A stretch of 64,000 nt of DNA, taken from Lepeophtheirus salmonis. Lineage: Eukaryota; Arthropoda; Copepoda; Siphonostomatoida; Caligidae. The stretch is taken from positions 38,565,705 through 38,629,704 of the forward strand of contig NC_052131.2 in assembly GCF_016086655.4 (NCBI RefSeq). Reading direction: 5' to 3'. Of the stretch, positions 38,989-49,015 are shown in pieces; positions within the stretch are counted from its first letter, which is position 1; each line of letters opens with the position of its first letter. A model generated the notes under the pieces. The model worked only from the letters and a program-made list of their open reading frames with translations, made no database searches and had not been told where the DNA came from. A program made the translations under genes and the position numbers.

Positions 38989-40089
38989 CCTTGTATAGTA
39001 CGATATATTCCCTCATATCGTTTTTTTAAATATTAAATTAATATATTATAAAAAGCAGTATATTGAGGCAAGCAAGAATTTTTGTATTTGATGATGAGTT
39101 TGTTCATAACATACATATTCATATAATAAAAGTGTATAATTTTGCATATTTGCATTCCCCCAAATGCCTTGTAAGTATTTGATTTCCTACACTAGACTTG
39201 GTTATTCTTTATTATACAAACTTGCAATTAAAAAGGCTGCTGAATAAATATAACTTAAGCTCCGATTATTTAAATTTTACAGTATTGAAATGAGCGGATT
39301 AAAAATCAAGTAAATACCCCATCCATTAAATTTTAAAATTATTTTTCAAGTAACTTGTCAAACATACACTATTTTAAATAATTTATGACGAATAAAATGT
39401 TTTCATTGTCTTAACCATACTAAGAAGAAACAAAGGAACAATAGTAAAATCTGAGCATAAAGGACTCATAGGTAATTTTTGAGGCTCTAAAGACCGTGTT
39501 AATAGGACAAATGGGGGGGGGGATTGGGCTATTTTTAGGCCTCTTTCACCGTCCCGAATATATAAACAAGTATTGTACTTTTAATATTTTTAGGTCCTTT
39601 GTTTATGAGGGGAAAATATGAAACACCTTTAAAGGGTGGTTTGGAGTTTCTTCTTTTATCTAATATATTGTCCTTCACTTTTTTGTTCAAAAATTATCAC
39701 TTCAACTAGGATTAAATTCTGATTAGCTATGGTTGATAAAACAGGAAAACGATTGATCACATCCTAGACCTCAAACTTTGTCATAATGTGGTCTTTGGGC
39801 AGAGGGAAAAAAGTATTAACCCAAAAATAGAACAGTCCAGAATGGAAATCAAATTAGACTTTTTTAGTCTAAATTTTATGCTTTGTGAATTGAGAAAAAC
39901 AGCGTGTTTTGACTGCCCCTTGTATCAACTGTAAGCAACTGTCTGCTCTATAATAAATTATTTATTTAAAAATTAAAATGCTTCATAAGTTCAAGTTAAA
40001 ACTTATATGTACAAAATCCCAATTTGTTATTTATAATTACTCCAAAAAAGGGCATCATCATAATTAATAAATTATTGGCTCTCACTTAC

Positions 40090-40420
40090 CTTCGTTCACA
40101 ACTTGCTTGATACATCCCTTATTATTGATGAGATCATCACAAACCTCCCATTGCCGGTGTCCATCCGCAGATGGTAGTGGATTAGGACGAACATACGGAG
40201 ATCTTCTTCGTGTCTCAAGTATATCACCGCAGGGCCTTCCCGTGTTACCCCCACACACGTAACATCGTAAGGCTTCCACACCACCGCCTCCTCCTTTCCC
40301 TCCGGGAGGATCCGTGAGTCCACACCATAGTAATAACATTGAGAGTCGAAACAAAAAATATGACAAAAACATTTCCAAGTAGGTATTTATTATTACTCTA
40401 TGTTTTCTAGGGTTGACCAT
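40090..40420 (-). CDS. Ly6/uPAR (quiver-like) protein, exon 1
   Basis: First coding exon of a predicted secreted three-finger (Ly6/uPAR) protein; with exon 2 (4316-4533) it gives 182 residues. The exon encodes residues 1-110. A hydrophobic signal segment lies at about 17-37 (MFLSYFLFRLSMLLLW...), followed by a glycine-rich linker (40-47) and the start of the domain: LRCYVCGG with C53 and C56, then C64, C94 and C103. C64 and C94 are separated by a long, Arg/Pro-rich first finger. In-frame TAA at 40424-40426 bounds the frame upstream. Met17 (40372) starts an ideal signal peptide and may be the real start, since Met1 adds a basic 16-residue leader. The exon ends GAA-G before GTAAGT (40089-40084), so the intron is phase 1. 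In animals this family acts at the cell surface, often on ion channels, receptors or septate junctions; the specific partner is unknown here. Family seen from the cysteine pattern; GPI anchoring inferred from exon 2. Confidence 0.85.
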
Positions 40421-42845
40421 GAATTATTGTCACGTAAGGGAGAAAAATAATCGTTTGTGAGAATTAGAGAGAGAAAAAGGAGGGAGGAAGGAAGGAAAGG
40501 GAAATTTGAAGAAAACAAATTCTTGTAAAGGATATCAAATTCTCAAGAATATATCATATATCTTAGAAATAAAATTTCTTTCCATGGGGAGGGAAAAGAT
40601 GGAACAGATGAAGTATTTTTCTTTGCCAAGAGAGATCCAATGAATAGATAAATAAAATAAAAAGTAAATAAGCCATACAAATTGCTTATTCATAACGTAA
40701 ATATACATTCAATTCAGTTTATTTGTGTGTGCGGTGGATGTCTTTCTTTGTAGTCAATGAAATTTTGCAATAGCATCAAAATCAGAGTAAATTATTAGTT
40801 TTTTTCTTTCTAAATACTAGCATAATGAATACAAAGCTATTCGATATTTATTTATAATTTCCTCCGTACATACATATATTTATAAATTGCAAAAATAAAA
40901 TAATAATTATTTATTTATTTTATTCTTGCAATTGATGGATCCTCAAAAACCTTGGCCCCAATAAACAGACATGCAATAGTCTCCGATTATAGGGTAAATT
41001 ATCTTAGTAATCTTTCTTCTAGAAGGAATTAAATAAACGTGAGTCTACTATTCCATATTTGCCATGATGGTACTGACTACTCACACTTGACTCGATCAAA
41101 AAATACATTTTTTGATAAAAGTGGGTCAAATACTGTGAACTTATTGTTTCATAAGTCTTAATCTATAACTAACTGGTAGTTTTTTTAATTATCCGAGAAT
41201 AGTGGTTCAAGAAATTTTACTCTTGAACTCAAGAGACGCGTAGATTCGCGTCTCGGTCGTTCCTAGAGAAGGAATCTTAATGTATGTTGTCTTCAAAGAC
41301 AATTCATGCTTTAGATGGAGTAATTCTAATACAATAATGGTTCCTTATACTTAATCAGGGAAACTCCATCTGACCAATTAAAAGAACATTATTATCTTTT
41401 TTAAGTAGATTGTTTACTTATTTATTTATTACAAAAACTTCGAACACCCAGGCCATCTTACGGATATTGTTGTTCTTTAGTTGGCTCATGCCCAGTTAGA
41501 ATCATCTTTGAGTCTGTTAATTGTTTTTAATTATTTTCCTATTTAGTTGCCAAAATCTTTAAGGCACAAAATATAATTTTAATTCATAATATCATTGATG
41601 AAAAAATCTGTTCACGACATAAATATATGTCCAAATCAGTATATAAAAAATAATTTAACACCTACCCAGGGGGAAATGGGTCTGGTTATTTGTGGACTCT
41701 ATGCTTTTAATGGCTTAGAAAAAATGTAAAATATGCAATCGTGCATTACTAATTAAATTTATCTCTCTCTCTCTCTCTCATTCTCACTTAAGTACATGGA
41801 TGGTTTGTTTGTTTGTAGGTTGTATTGTAAACGTTGCTCTTCTTTTCGTATCAAAGGAGGACGAACTATGTATGTAAAGTGTCTATGTTGTATATAAATA
41901 TGAATTTGGGCTACTTACTAATAAATACATAATAATAGGTAATAGACTAATAATATTGTGATTTTCTCTAAAACATCAACGATATAATATAGAAGAAGAT
42001 ATTGAAGGTCAGAAGAGAGAAGGGGAAAAGAAGACAAAGAAGAAGAATAAGGGAGGGGATGGAAGAAAGAAACAAGTGAACAATGATGACCACCTAAGAA
42101 AGTTCTGTCTTGAGTTGTCTAAAAATTAGAGTATGAAGAGAGGAGTGAGTAGCTGCTGTTGCTCTTGGTAATTGTTAGTTTGTTCGTAAGTTATTTTCGT
42201 GAGTTAACAAATCCGCAGTGTGTATTATTAGATAGAAATGAGTATTTACTACTGCTAATAATAAGTATGATTAGGTATGCAGTAGTGGGGGTAATGAAGA
42301 AATGAAGTTTTTGATAATGATGATGATACAAAGTCCTCCTCTTCCTCTTGATCCATTTTTTGATTAAGAGTCCTTGATAGAAGAATTGATGATGAATTAC
42401 TCCAGCCGCACGGCCTTACATTTTTTGAGGGGAGTCGTCGGTTTCATGGGAGAGAAGGGTGGTGAACATGAGAATAGATTAACAGATGGCACAGACGGAT
42501 ATATGATGAATCATGGAAACCCTGGTTCTAACAAGATCGTTCTTTACGTTGAGAAATGATGCATATCTCCAGCTTCTAGTGGAAGAGATGAACGCTAAAG
42601 ACGATGACACTGTGACCATGATGATCAAACTCCTTCTGTAAAATAGATTTGAAAGAAAATTAATACATACTAATAGGTGGGACATATTATAAGTATAGCT
42701 ACATTAAACATATGTATATGACGATGTGATGATCTGTAATGCATCATATCTCAAACCCCTGCTCCCCCCTAAAGGGAAAAGGCTTATTCTTATCAACTGC
42801 TGAACATTTAATAGCTCATAGCGACACCATTTGAAGTTCAACCAA
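40421..42845 (-). other. 5' flank of the Ly6-like gene, no further exon recognised
   Basis: Upstream of exon 1 the minus strand carries a pyrimidine-rich tract (about 40505-40445) that could be 5' UTR or the polypyrimidine tract of an acceptor. CAG/TAG acceptor-like sites lie between Met1 and Met17, so a noncoding first exon is possible. The stretch around 42000-42650 is less AT-rich than its surroundings and lacks a recognised repeat. I see short chance frames there, but no motif, start or convincing TATA element. A CT microsatellite lies at 41762-41780, and a SINE copy at 41220-41390 is listed separately. Confidence 0.4.
41220..41390 (+). repeat. tRNA-derived SINE, copy 2, head degraded
   Basis: Aligns with 30625-30785: CTTGAACTCAA, a B-box variant AGATTCGCGTCTCGGTCGTT followed by CCTAGAGAA, then the same body ending CAGGGAAACTCCATCTG. 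The A-box half is not recognisable, so the copy is 5'-truncated or decayed. It lies just outside the gene, upstream of exon 1. Confidence 0.7.
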
Positions 42846-43154
42846 TCAGCATTCATAGAGCTCTCTAGCCTCCTCAACCAAATGGTCTATATTTCTACCC
42901 AATATCACTCTTTGACGCAACTCAGGGTATTTCTCAAGCATTTGTTCTCTTCTGATAATAATGACAGGCTCACAATGTTTTAAAAAGAAAACCACCTAAC
43001 TCCGTCGTAAAGGTCCTGAAATAAGCCACAAGTAGTGACGTTTGATGTCCTTTGTAGTAATAAATTTTAAAACTTGAGAGAGATTCCAGTAGAATGAAGT
43101 CATAATACTGATGGGGTCACGTAGTAAGATTAGAACCCTCACACCGAAATGATT
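42846..43154 (-). pseudogene. carbohydrate-sulfotransferase-like fragment, one internal stop
   Basis: A minus-strand frame runs 103 codons with a single internal TAG (42998-42996), far longer than expected by chance in this AT-rich DNA. Early in the frame is VRVLILLRDP, which resembles the 3'-phosphate-binding (PAPS) motif of Golgi carbohydrate sulfotransferases. Near the end is KYPELRQRVILGRNIDHLVE followed by ELYEC, resembling the family's C-terminal segment (Tyr-Pro ... Arg-Tyr-Glu-Asp-Leu ... Leu-Tyr-Glu). The Glu/Asp of the RYED motif is not conserved. The N-terminal 5'-phosphosulfate loop is missing, and TGA closes the frame just upstream (43157-43155). It lies 2.4 kb upstream of exon 1 of the Ly6-like gene on the same strand, in a different gene context. 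It is probably a decayed gene or retrocopy fragment; a genuine exon with a recoded or sequencing-error stop is the alternative. Family call from recalled motifs. Confidence 0.42.
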
Positions 43155-43575
43155 TCAAAGCTTGAGAGCCCTGTATTTAGAAAACTAACAATAATAATAG
43201 GACATAGGTTAGGTACAAGAAAGGTTAATAGAAATACAAGGTGATGCCATCATGTAATTGGGCTTGGCAGAATTTTCAATTTGATGTACCGTACAAACTG
43301 CTGGTATAACAGATATATTTTGACGTCATAGAGTAAAAAGCGGTACACTAACAGTAACAGTCAAGAAAGGCGATATATAGCTACACTTGGTAACAGTTAT
43401 ACTATTTGAAGTTACAATAAAAAAGCGTGGAGGAAGTCAAACATCAGTCGGAAAAACGTTATTGTATAGGTAATCTTGTCTTTCTAATAACCTAAGGTAC
43501 GAGTAAAAAAATCGAGTACAGAAAAAACAAACAAAAACAAAAAAACAGCCTAAATGTTAATTTTATAGAGGCATA

Positions 43576-43800
43576 AAACAGTGATTCTCAACTTTTTTCA
43601 CACATAACACCATTCCAAAAAGTTTTGAACCACACACTTATTATGAATTGGAATAACGTCTTAATATACTTGCATATCCACTATTTGATGTACAAAAATG
43701 CCAGCTAGCCCCCCTCCATCCAATCAAAACAATACAGAAACTCAAATTGTAAACACTAACGAAAAGTAGGAATTTATCCTGAAAAATTCAAATTACACCG
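43576..43800. mobile_element. possible hAT MITE end
   Basis: ACAGTGATTCTCAACTTTTT followed by CACACATAACACC is close to the CAGTGRTTCTCAACCTTTTT start of hAT MITEs. No right end or duplication identified. Confidence 0.35.
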
Positions 43801-44586
43801 TGGCATCATTTTCTTGTGAAGTAAACTTTGCATTTAGCTTGGACTTATCACAATTCATAAATATTGCTGCAAGTTCTATGAGGTTTTGCCGCGATACTAG
43901 CACCTCAAATCAGCTGACAAGACACTAAACATTCCCTATATTGCAATTGTATCTCCAAAACATCAATTACTCATATTATTTTTCTGAGCTGTTGAGGAGT
44001 ACTCTTTATACGCTATACATGAAGGGAATGTGCACTATCTTTTTTTGACCTACTGAGGGTTGTTTCTTCCATCTCATTAGTTGTAAAGTAGTAATCATAA
44101 AGTTTTAATGAATTAAAATTATTTTATTAATTATTAACCCTATATATTTATTACACTGTTAAATCCAAATAATTTGAAATACATATATTATAAATAAGGA
44201 ACATTTTAATTCAACTCTCTTCATCATTTCATAACCATGTAAAGAAATACCCCTTGGAATATATATAGATAGAAAAATTGCGCATTCTATGTACATAAAA
44301 AGTATTCCCTGGTTTATTCATCACTTTTATTTGTGTTGTGAACGTTAATTTATAGAAGGTTTTTATGATACGTTATTATTTTTGATTTTGGTCATCTTCG
44401 AGGCTTAGACAATATAATTTAAGGAACTTGGTGAACTGCTCTCGTGTATTTGTATTTCAAAATAGAACTGACAGATAAAATAACTTAAAACTTTAAGGTC
44501 TCTCTAAAATCTAACTTTACTATAATATCATAATATCACTTCCTAAAATTTATTAAAATTATGATTTTAGTCATTATACCTTTTTT

Positions 44587-44705
44587 GTTTACATAGTGAA
44601 TGTAGACAATTAGTTTTCCAAGGGTCAGATATTATTATCCAATCCTAATTTTCTGGTCCCTAATCGATCTAAAACATAATTACTATCTTGGCCTTTTAGC
44701 GTATT
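44587..44705 (+). repeat. family G repeat, copy 2
   Basis: TTTACATAGTGAATGTAGAC then AATTAGTTTTCCAAGG and GTCAGATATTATTATCCAAT; partner of 1165-1300. Confidence 0.45.
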
Positions 44706-45207
44706 TTCAGTATCTCTTAATTAAGTACACATTTGTTTCAAATATCAATGTTTATTATAAGCATCAAGTAGGTACATGGTATTGAATAGAAGTAAGCACC
44801 AAGATGGCATCACCTTCAATTATGTTACAATTTGTGACGTGAGTGATTCGCTTAATTGTATTTGAATGACACTCATACTATTTAGCTTTAAACATTTTCC
44901 TACCATTAGATATTAAATTATTATGAAAAGTAGGATAGATTTGAGAAAGAGGCACAATATTGGCTAACAACTATCAGTTACTTAATTGAGGGCTATGTAT
45001 ATATATATATACATAGAGTAGTAAATTCCGAGCTTATAAAGTGTGTATGCTGATGAAAGACTTATTTAGATAAGTACACTGACTTAGAAGTTCCCTCCTG
45101 AATAATGAATGAATAATTATAACAGCTTTGGAAAATAAAAAAAAACACTATTCAGATAGTCAAAATACTCCTGTTTAAGGTCCTATTTTACAATAGTGTT
45201 TAAGTGT

Positions 45208-45420
45208 GTAAGTTCTTGTTGGACACAGAGTAGAATTGAGGATAAAGATAGGATTAATTCCTGCCTATGTCATTTTTAGATACTAAGTGGTGTTAGTGTG
45301 AATTTCCTTACTCTCAAAGCTACGTATTTGTATCTAACTAAGAAAGTGCCATGACAGCTAACCTGTTCTCCTTCCCAACATTCTTCAAACTGTTAGGCTT
45401 ATAATCATTACCAATTTTCA
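45208..45420 (+). repeat. family C
   Basis: AGTTCTTGTTGGACACAGAG followed by TAGAATTGAGGATAAAG, CCTGCCTATGTCATTTTTAG, then GCTAACCTGTTCTCCTTCCC and CAAACTGTTAGGCTTA. Confidence 0.55.
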
Positions 45421-45963
45421 TTTTCTATATTTTTTAAATGGAAAGGTGCAAGGAATGTTTAATTATATGCGGAGGCATAGTAGATATATGTGTGTGCTAA
45501 ATAAAGTGCCTTCATCAAAATGGGAGTTGGGAAGGAAGAAGATTTTGAAGGTGAAAGTAGGTAAGAAGGAGAAATGTATTATTAATAGTAAGAGCAGTAA
45601 AAACTCAATTTCATGAATCTCTCCCAGAGGAGTATTTTACAATGTTAAAAATCCCTATGAAATATGCAAGGATTACGGGGTCAGAATCCCCCATGGCTCT
45701 TTTATACATACAAAGATGTATTCTAGTGTAGTGGTGTGTTGTGTATACCTACATTAGATACATAAATATACACTTTTGATTTGCCCGCAATGCGGGCTTC
45801 AAATTTTGTTCTTTCTTAACTCCCCTTCTCAAACTCTCTATTCCACATAGCTCTAAAAACAAACATACACGCATTATAATGAATATAAAATATACATTAA
45901 TCGTTTTCGTCTCTACTGCTTTATGAAGCTAGGATTCAGTGTAGACTCTAGGTAAATATGTAC

Positions 45964-46637
45964 TAGTGTTGAGACTCGGTCCAAGACCAAATTTTCCCTT
46001 TCTGTTCCATTTTAAGGGATTTTTCTAGAGCAATTTGCACCGATATTTCCGTTCAGACCGCCATCTCAGACCGTGGACCAAAATTTAATCGTCTTCAAAT
46101 CCGGTCTCAATATATATATATAGGGAGGGCTTGTAGTCTTCCCAACCCATCAGACTCATTTAAAACCTTGATACCATCATAAACAGTTGATCTCGGCAGC
46201 TTCGTAAGTTCAATAATCTCATTTGGCGTGCTCCCGTCACGGTGGCCCACAATAATGGCCGTAATGCGTTCGTATTCGGAAGGTATCTAAATGATTTGGG
46301 ATTTTTTCAGACACAGTTTTTCCACCTGAATCTGATGAGGAAACTTTCATAAACTTAGATCTGAAGGTTGCCAAGATATTGATTTCTAAATTTGTTCTGG
46401 ATTTAAAATCCCAAGCCTGTCGACTAATTTTTTTGGTCTCAATCTGTGGACCAATTTTCTCTCCACTCTTGATTTACAAATATGATATTTTGTGCAACAC
46501 ATTTAATTTCATTTGACATTATTATAGGCCCATGCTCACAATTTTTATAAGGCAACTGATGTCATAAACAATTAATATATAGAATCCGTCTAAACCGAAC
46601 TTTAAATGACATCAATCTAGATCGAGCCCCAGCACTA
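45964..46637. mobile_element. family D element, 674 bp, carrying a Tc1/mariner relic
   Basis: Inverted ends TAGTGTTGAGACTCGG and TAGTGCTGGGGCTCGA (12 of 16 alike). The outer parts are repeated at 23197-23516 (shared CCGATATTT, CAGAC...GACCAAAATTTA, GTCTCAATCTRTG). The middle (46148-46345) holds a transposase fragment that the other copy lacks, so it is either a nested insertion or what remains of the original gene. Confidence 0.65.
46148..46292 (-). pseudogene. Tc1/mariner transposase helix-turn-helix fragment
   Basis: Minus-strand peptide IPSEYERITAIIVGHRDG followed by STPNEIIELTKLPRSTVYDG and IKVLNESDG, open for about 48 codons. The 'R..II.G..DG.T..EI......RSTVY.....' layout is the N-terminal helix-turn-helix of Tc1/mariner transposases and parallels residues 7-45 of the transposase remnant at 49153. 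A further in-order piece lies upstream in another frame (SGGKTVSEKIPNHLD at about 46326-46282). Only the DNA-binding domain remains. Confidence 0.7.
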
Positions 46638-47249
46638 GTGAATACATATTTTAAAAGTATTTTTTCTTTGAATTTGATTAAGTTATTATTATTCATTTGG
46701 AATGTTAAGTCATGCGATCAATCAAGGAGTGCGTTGTAGAAAGTAACTATGCAAAAAAATAAAGAGCAAAGGAAAGACCCTGGTTAAATACATTTACATG
46801 TTCTATGTATACACTATACACCCTCCTCTCACACACCATGACACAGATATTTGCATATAAATACCCTACTATGTAACAACACATACATACATAGTTAAAA
46901 TTTGTTGTTACAACTCACGTACTTAATAATCATATGTACAAACTAGCATAACTAGTGACAGGGATCGGAAAACTTTTTGGTTGAGGGAGCGCTGGACGCC
47001 ACACATTTTAAAATGTAATTCCCTGAGAGCCATAGAATAGGAACAAGACTAAATGCAAGTAAATGTGTACCAACACTTTTAAAGTACAGCTAGTCTCTGA
47101 ATTCGTACTAATAAAGTGTATAACATGCATATACAGACATAAAGAAACTATAATAAAAATTATAATTATGATTGAGCAAGAGACCAAAAGGTAGCACATC
47201 TCTTCAAGTTGAAGTATCTTTCCCAGAAAGCAGAAATTGAAGGGCACTA

Positions 47250-47430
47250 TTTAAAGAGGATCCGGAGTTCCTGTCCAGCTTCGAAAAGAAGATCAAGAAG
47301 GACCCCGCCAAATCGATGAATTTGTCTCGCCAACGATTTCTTTGTAGCTGCTAAGATCATCAAGAGGTCCTTGAAGGGCGACTAGGGAGTGTCTTCATAC
47401 ACGAGGATCTTTTGGCATAGGTCATGAAGG
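47250..47430 (+). pseudogene. Tc1/mariner transposase fragment
   Basis: Plus-strand peptide FKEDPEFLSSFEKKIKKDPA followed by KSMN, then after a frameshift VAAKIIKRSLKGD, a stop and GVSSYTR. The order matches the linker and second helix-turn-helix of Tc1/mariner transposases (a 'K.I..DP..SM ... A...I.R.L..DLG..SY.R' pattern). Base composition is clearly less AT-rich than its neighbours. It is nested within the hAT-like element 46959-47601, and no terminal repeats of its own are visible. Confidence 0.65.
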
Positions 47431-47461
47431 CAAGTTGGCTCGAGAGTCAATATATTATTTA

Positions 47462-47515
47462 TTATTTTTTTGAGAGGGGGGAGGGGCTTGGCTTTTGGAT
47501 TTCTTTAAAAAATTA
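47462..47515 (+). repeat. family A fragment
   Basis: TTTTTTGAGAGGGGGGAGGG followed by GCTTGGCTTTTGGATTTCTT matches the G-rich left subterminal part of family A (compare 23965-24000). Ends are missing. Confidence 0.5.
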
Positions 47516-48194
47516 CATTTTGTCACACTGAAGATAGCAATCCAGATACAGTCATCAAAAGAGCCACATCTGCCTTGTAAGCCATGGGTTCCCGACCCCT
47601 GTACTAAGGTTTCTCATTTCCCAGGAAAATATTTTTAAGGATGAATATCAGGAAACACATTTTCAAGCATCATGATGTATATATATATACTATAAGTTAA
47701 TCCAATCCATATTTAGGGCTGAAAATTTTGTAGAGCATTAAAGAGAAGAAGGAAGGTGGATCATATAATACTCCAAATCTGTGATATTTCAAGCGCACCC
47801 ACTACAAATGGGGTAGAGATTCTGTGAAATTACTACTATAGGTAACATAACATAAGTTCATAAGGCCATTTGTCTATTCTTATGAGAAAAAAACCCTATT
47901 TATTATATTCAAAGAGTGATACATATACCTAAAAAAGAGGCCCGTGATAGGGTTGATATTCGAATTAAATCATTTTTTTAAAACTGTGATTTATGAATTT
48001 TACAGGCCTGGTTTTTTTTATATAAGTATATTTATAAGACTATTTAAATCTAATAAATGCTTCTTTTTTTTCTTTTTTTTGTTAAAAATATGACAAATTG
48101 CCTTTTGCACTTATGTTATGTCATTGTAGACTTATGCTAGTACTAAATTAAGACCCTTGTAAACATCAACTGCCTGTTATAGGGATTTGGGGGA

Positions 48195-48440
48195 GAGAAA
48201 AGGAATAGTGAGGCGAACCGTCTACATTTAAAATGCCGTTAGTAGAGGGAAAATTTAAAGTATTATATTCAAGTATGTATATTATTATTATTTTATTATA
48301 ATATTTTTTTTAAATCACACCAAAAAGTAGGTGGGATTTCATCATCCACTATTAAAGAGTATTAGTAGCAACATCTGTTTTTCGTTTTCGAATCGCTAAA
48401 CAGTGTTTTTTTAGACGTTTTGGTCATCTCTCTCCATATT
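48195..48440 (+). repeat. family E repeat, copy 3, diverged
   Basis: GTCTACATTTAAAATGCCGT followed by TAGTAGAGGGAAAATTTAAA and CACACCAAAAAGTAGG correspond to copies 1 and 2; the rest is eroded. Confidence 0.4.
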
Positions 48441-49015
48441 TTTTCAATGTTCATGTTCTATACATTATTCATTAAGTAATAGTGTATGAGTTGGAATTTT
48501 AGTCCCTGCAGATCACATTTTCCTAAATTCCGATGCCCACAATAATAGAGACTTTTAAATGGTAAATTATGAAGAAGCTAATTTTTTGAGGATTATTAGT
48601 TTATAAGCAAATGAAACTTAGAGAATAATTAAATAGGGGATTTTGCATAGGTGTAAAACCCCGATAAATCCCGGGAAAAAAGGATCCCAAAAGAGTAACC
48701 CTAATACTAACTATATCTGAAATTCTCAACAAGCAGACCGTGGGCCAAGTATAGGTCACAAAAATATTTAATAACAATAATAAAATTAAAATAAAAGCAT
48801 TTGACGTTGGCATAATAAGTCACAATTGTGTTTTTAGGGCAAGACTGACATGCACTACCCAAATATCTATGGGAGCGGGTGTATCAATTTTCCTCCATTG
48901 TTTTTATCGTGCTAGGAAATATCCTCCTTCTTTTATCAAACCCCTCTACATCAAGCAAAATTACCCTTCACTAGTAAAATTGATTCAACCACTTGTTTTA
49001 TTCTTCAATTACGTA

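Larger units (their letters stand above)
4534..40089 (-). other. 35.6-kb phase-1 intron of the Ly6-like gene
   Basis: Deduced intron between the two coding exons: donor GTAAGT at 40089-40084 and acceptor TTTTGCAG ending at 4534, both on the minus strand. The phase matches exactly (one base plus two bases give Val). The joined product has the complete ten-cysteine Ly6 pattern with normal spacing between the fifth and sixth cysteines (13 residues), so no additional coding exon is needed. The intron is filled with mobile-element relics on both strands (families A, B and C, mariner, hAT, SINE), listed separately. An alternative reading, that the two exons belong to two different Ly6 genes each missing its other half, is less economical but not excluded. 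Confidence 0.7.
46959..47601. mobile_element. hAT-like element with nested insertions, 643 bp
   Basis: Begins CAGGGATCGGAAAACTTTTT and ends GGGTTCCCGACCCCTG, whose reverse complement is CAGGGGTCGGGAACCC; internal GGCTC / GAGCC words are present at both ends. I see no clean 8-bp duplication. Inside are a Tc1/mariner transposase scrap (47250-47430) and a family A scrap (47462-47515), so this copy has been a landing site. Confidence 0.65.

Noticed and set aside
40096..40323. Overlapping 75-codon minus-strand frame in exon 1
   Set aside because: Shadow of the Ly6-like exon in another frame; lacks the cysteine pattern.
42374..42685. Overlapping frames on both strands in a less AT-rich patch upstream of exon 1
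   Set aside because: Neither strand shows a known motif or clear splice sites; a 5' UTR exon or promoter is possible but cannot be supported from sequence alone.
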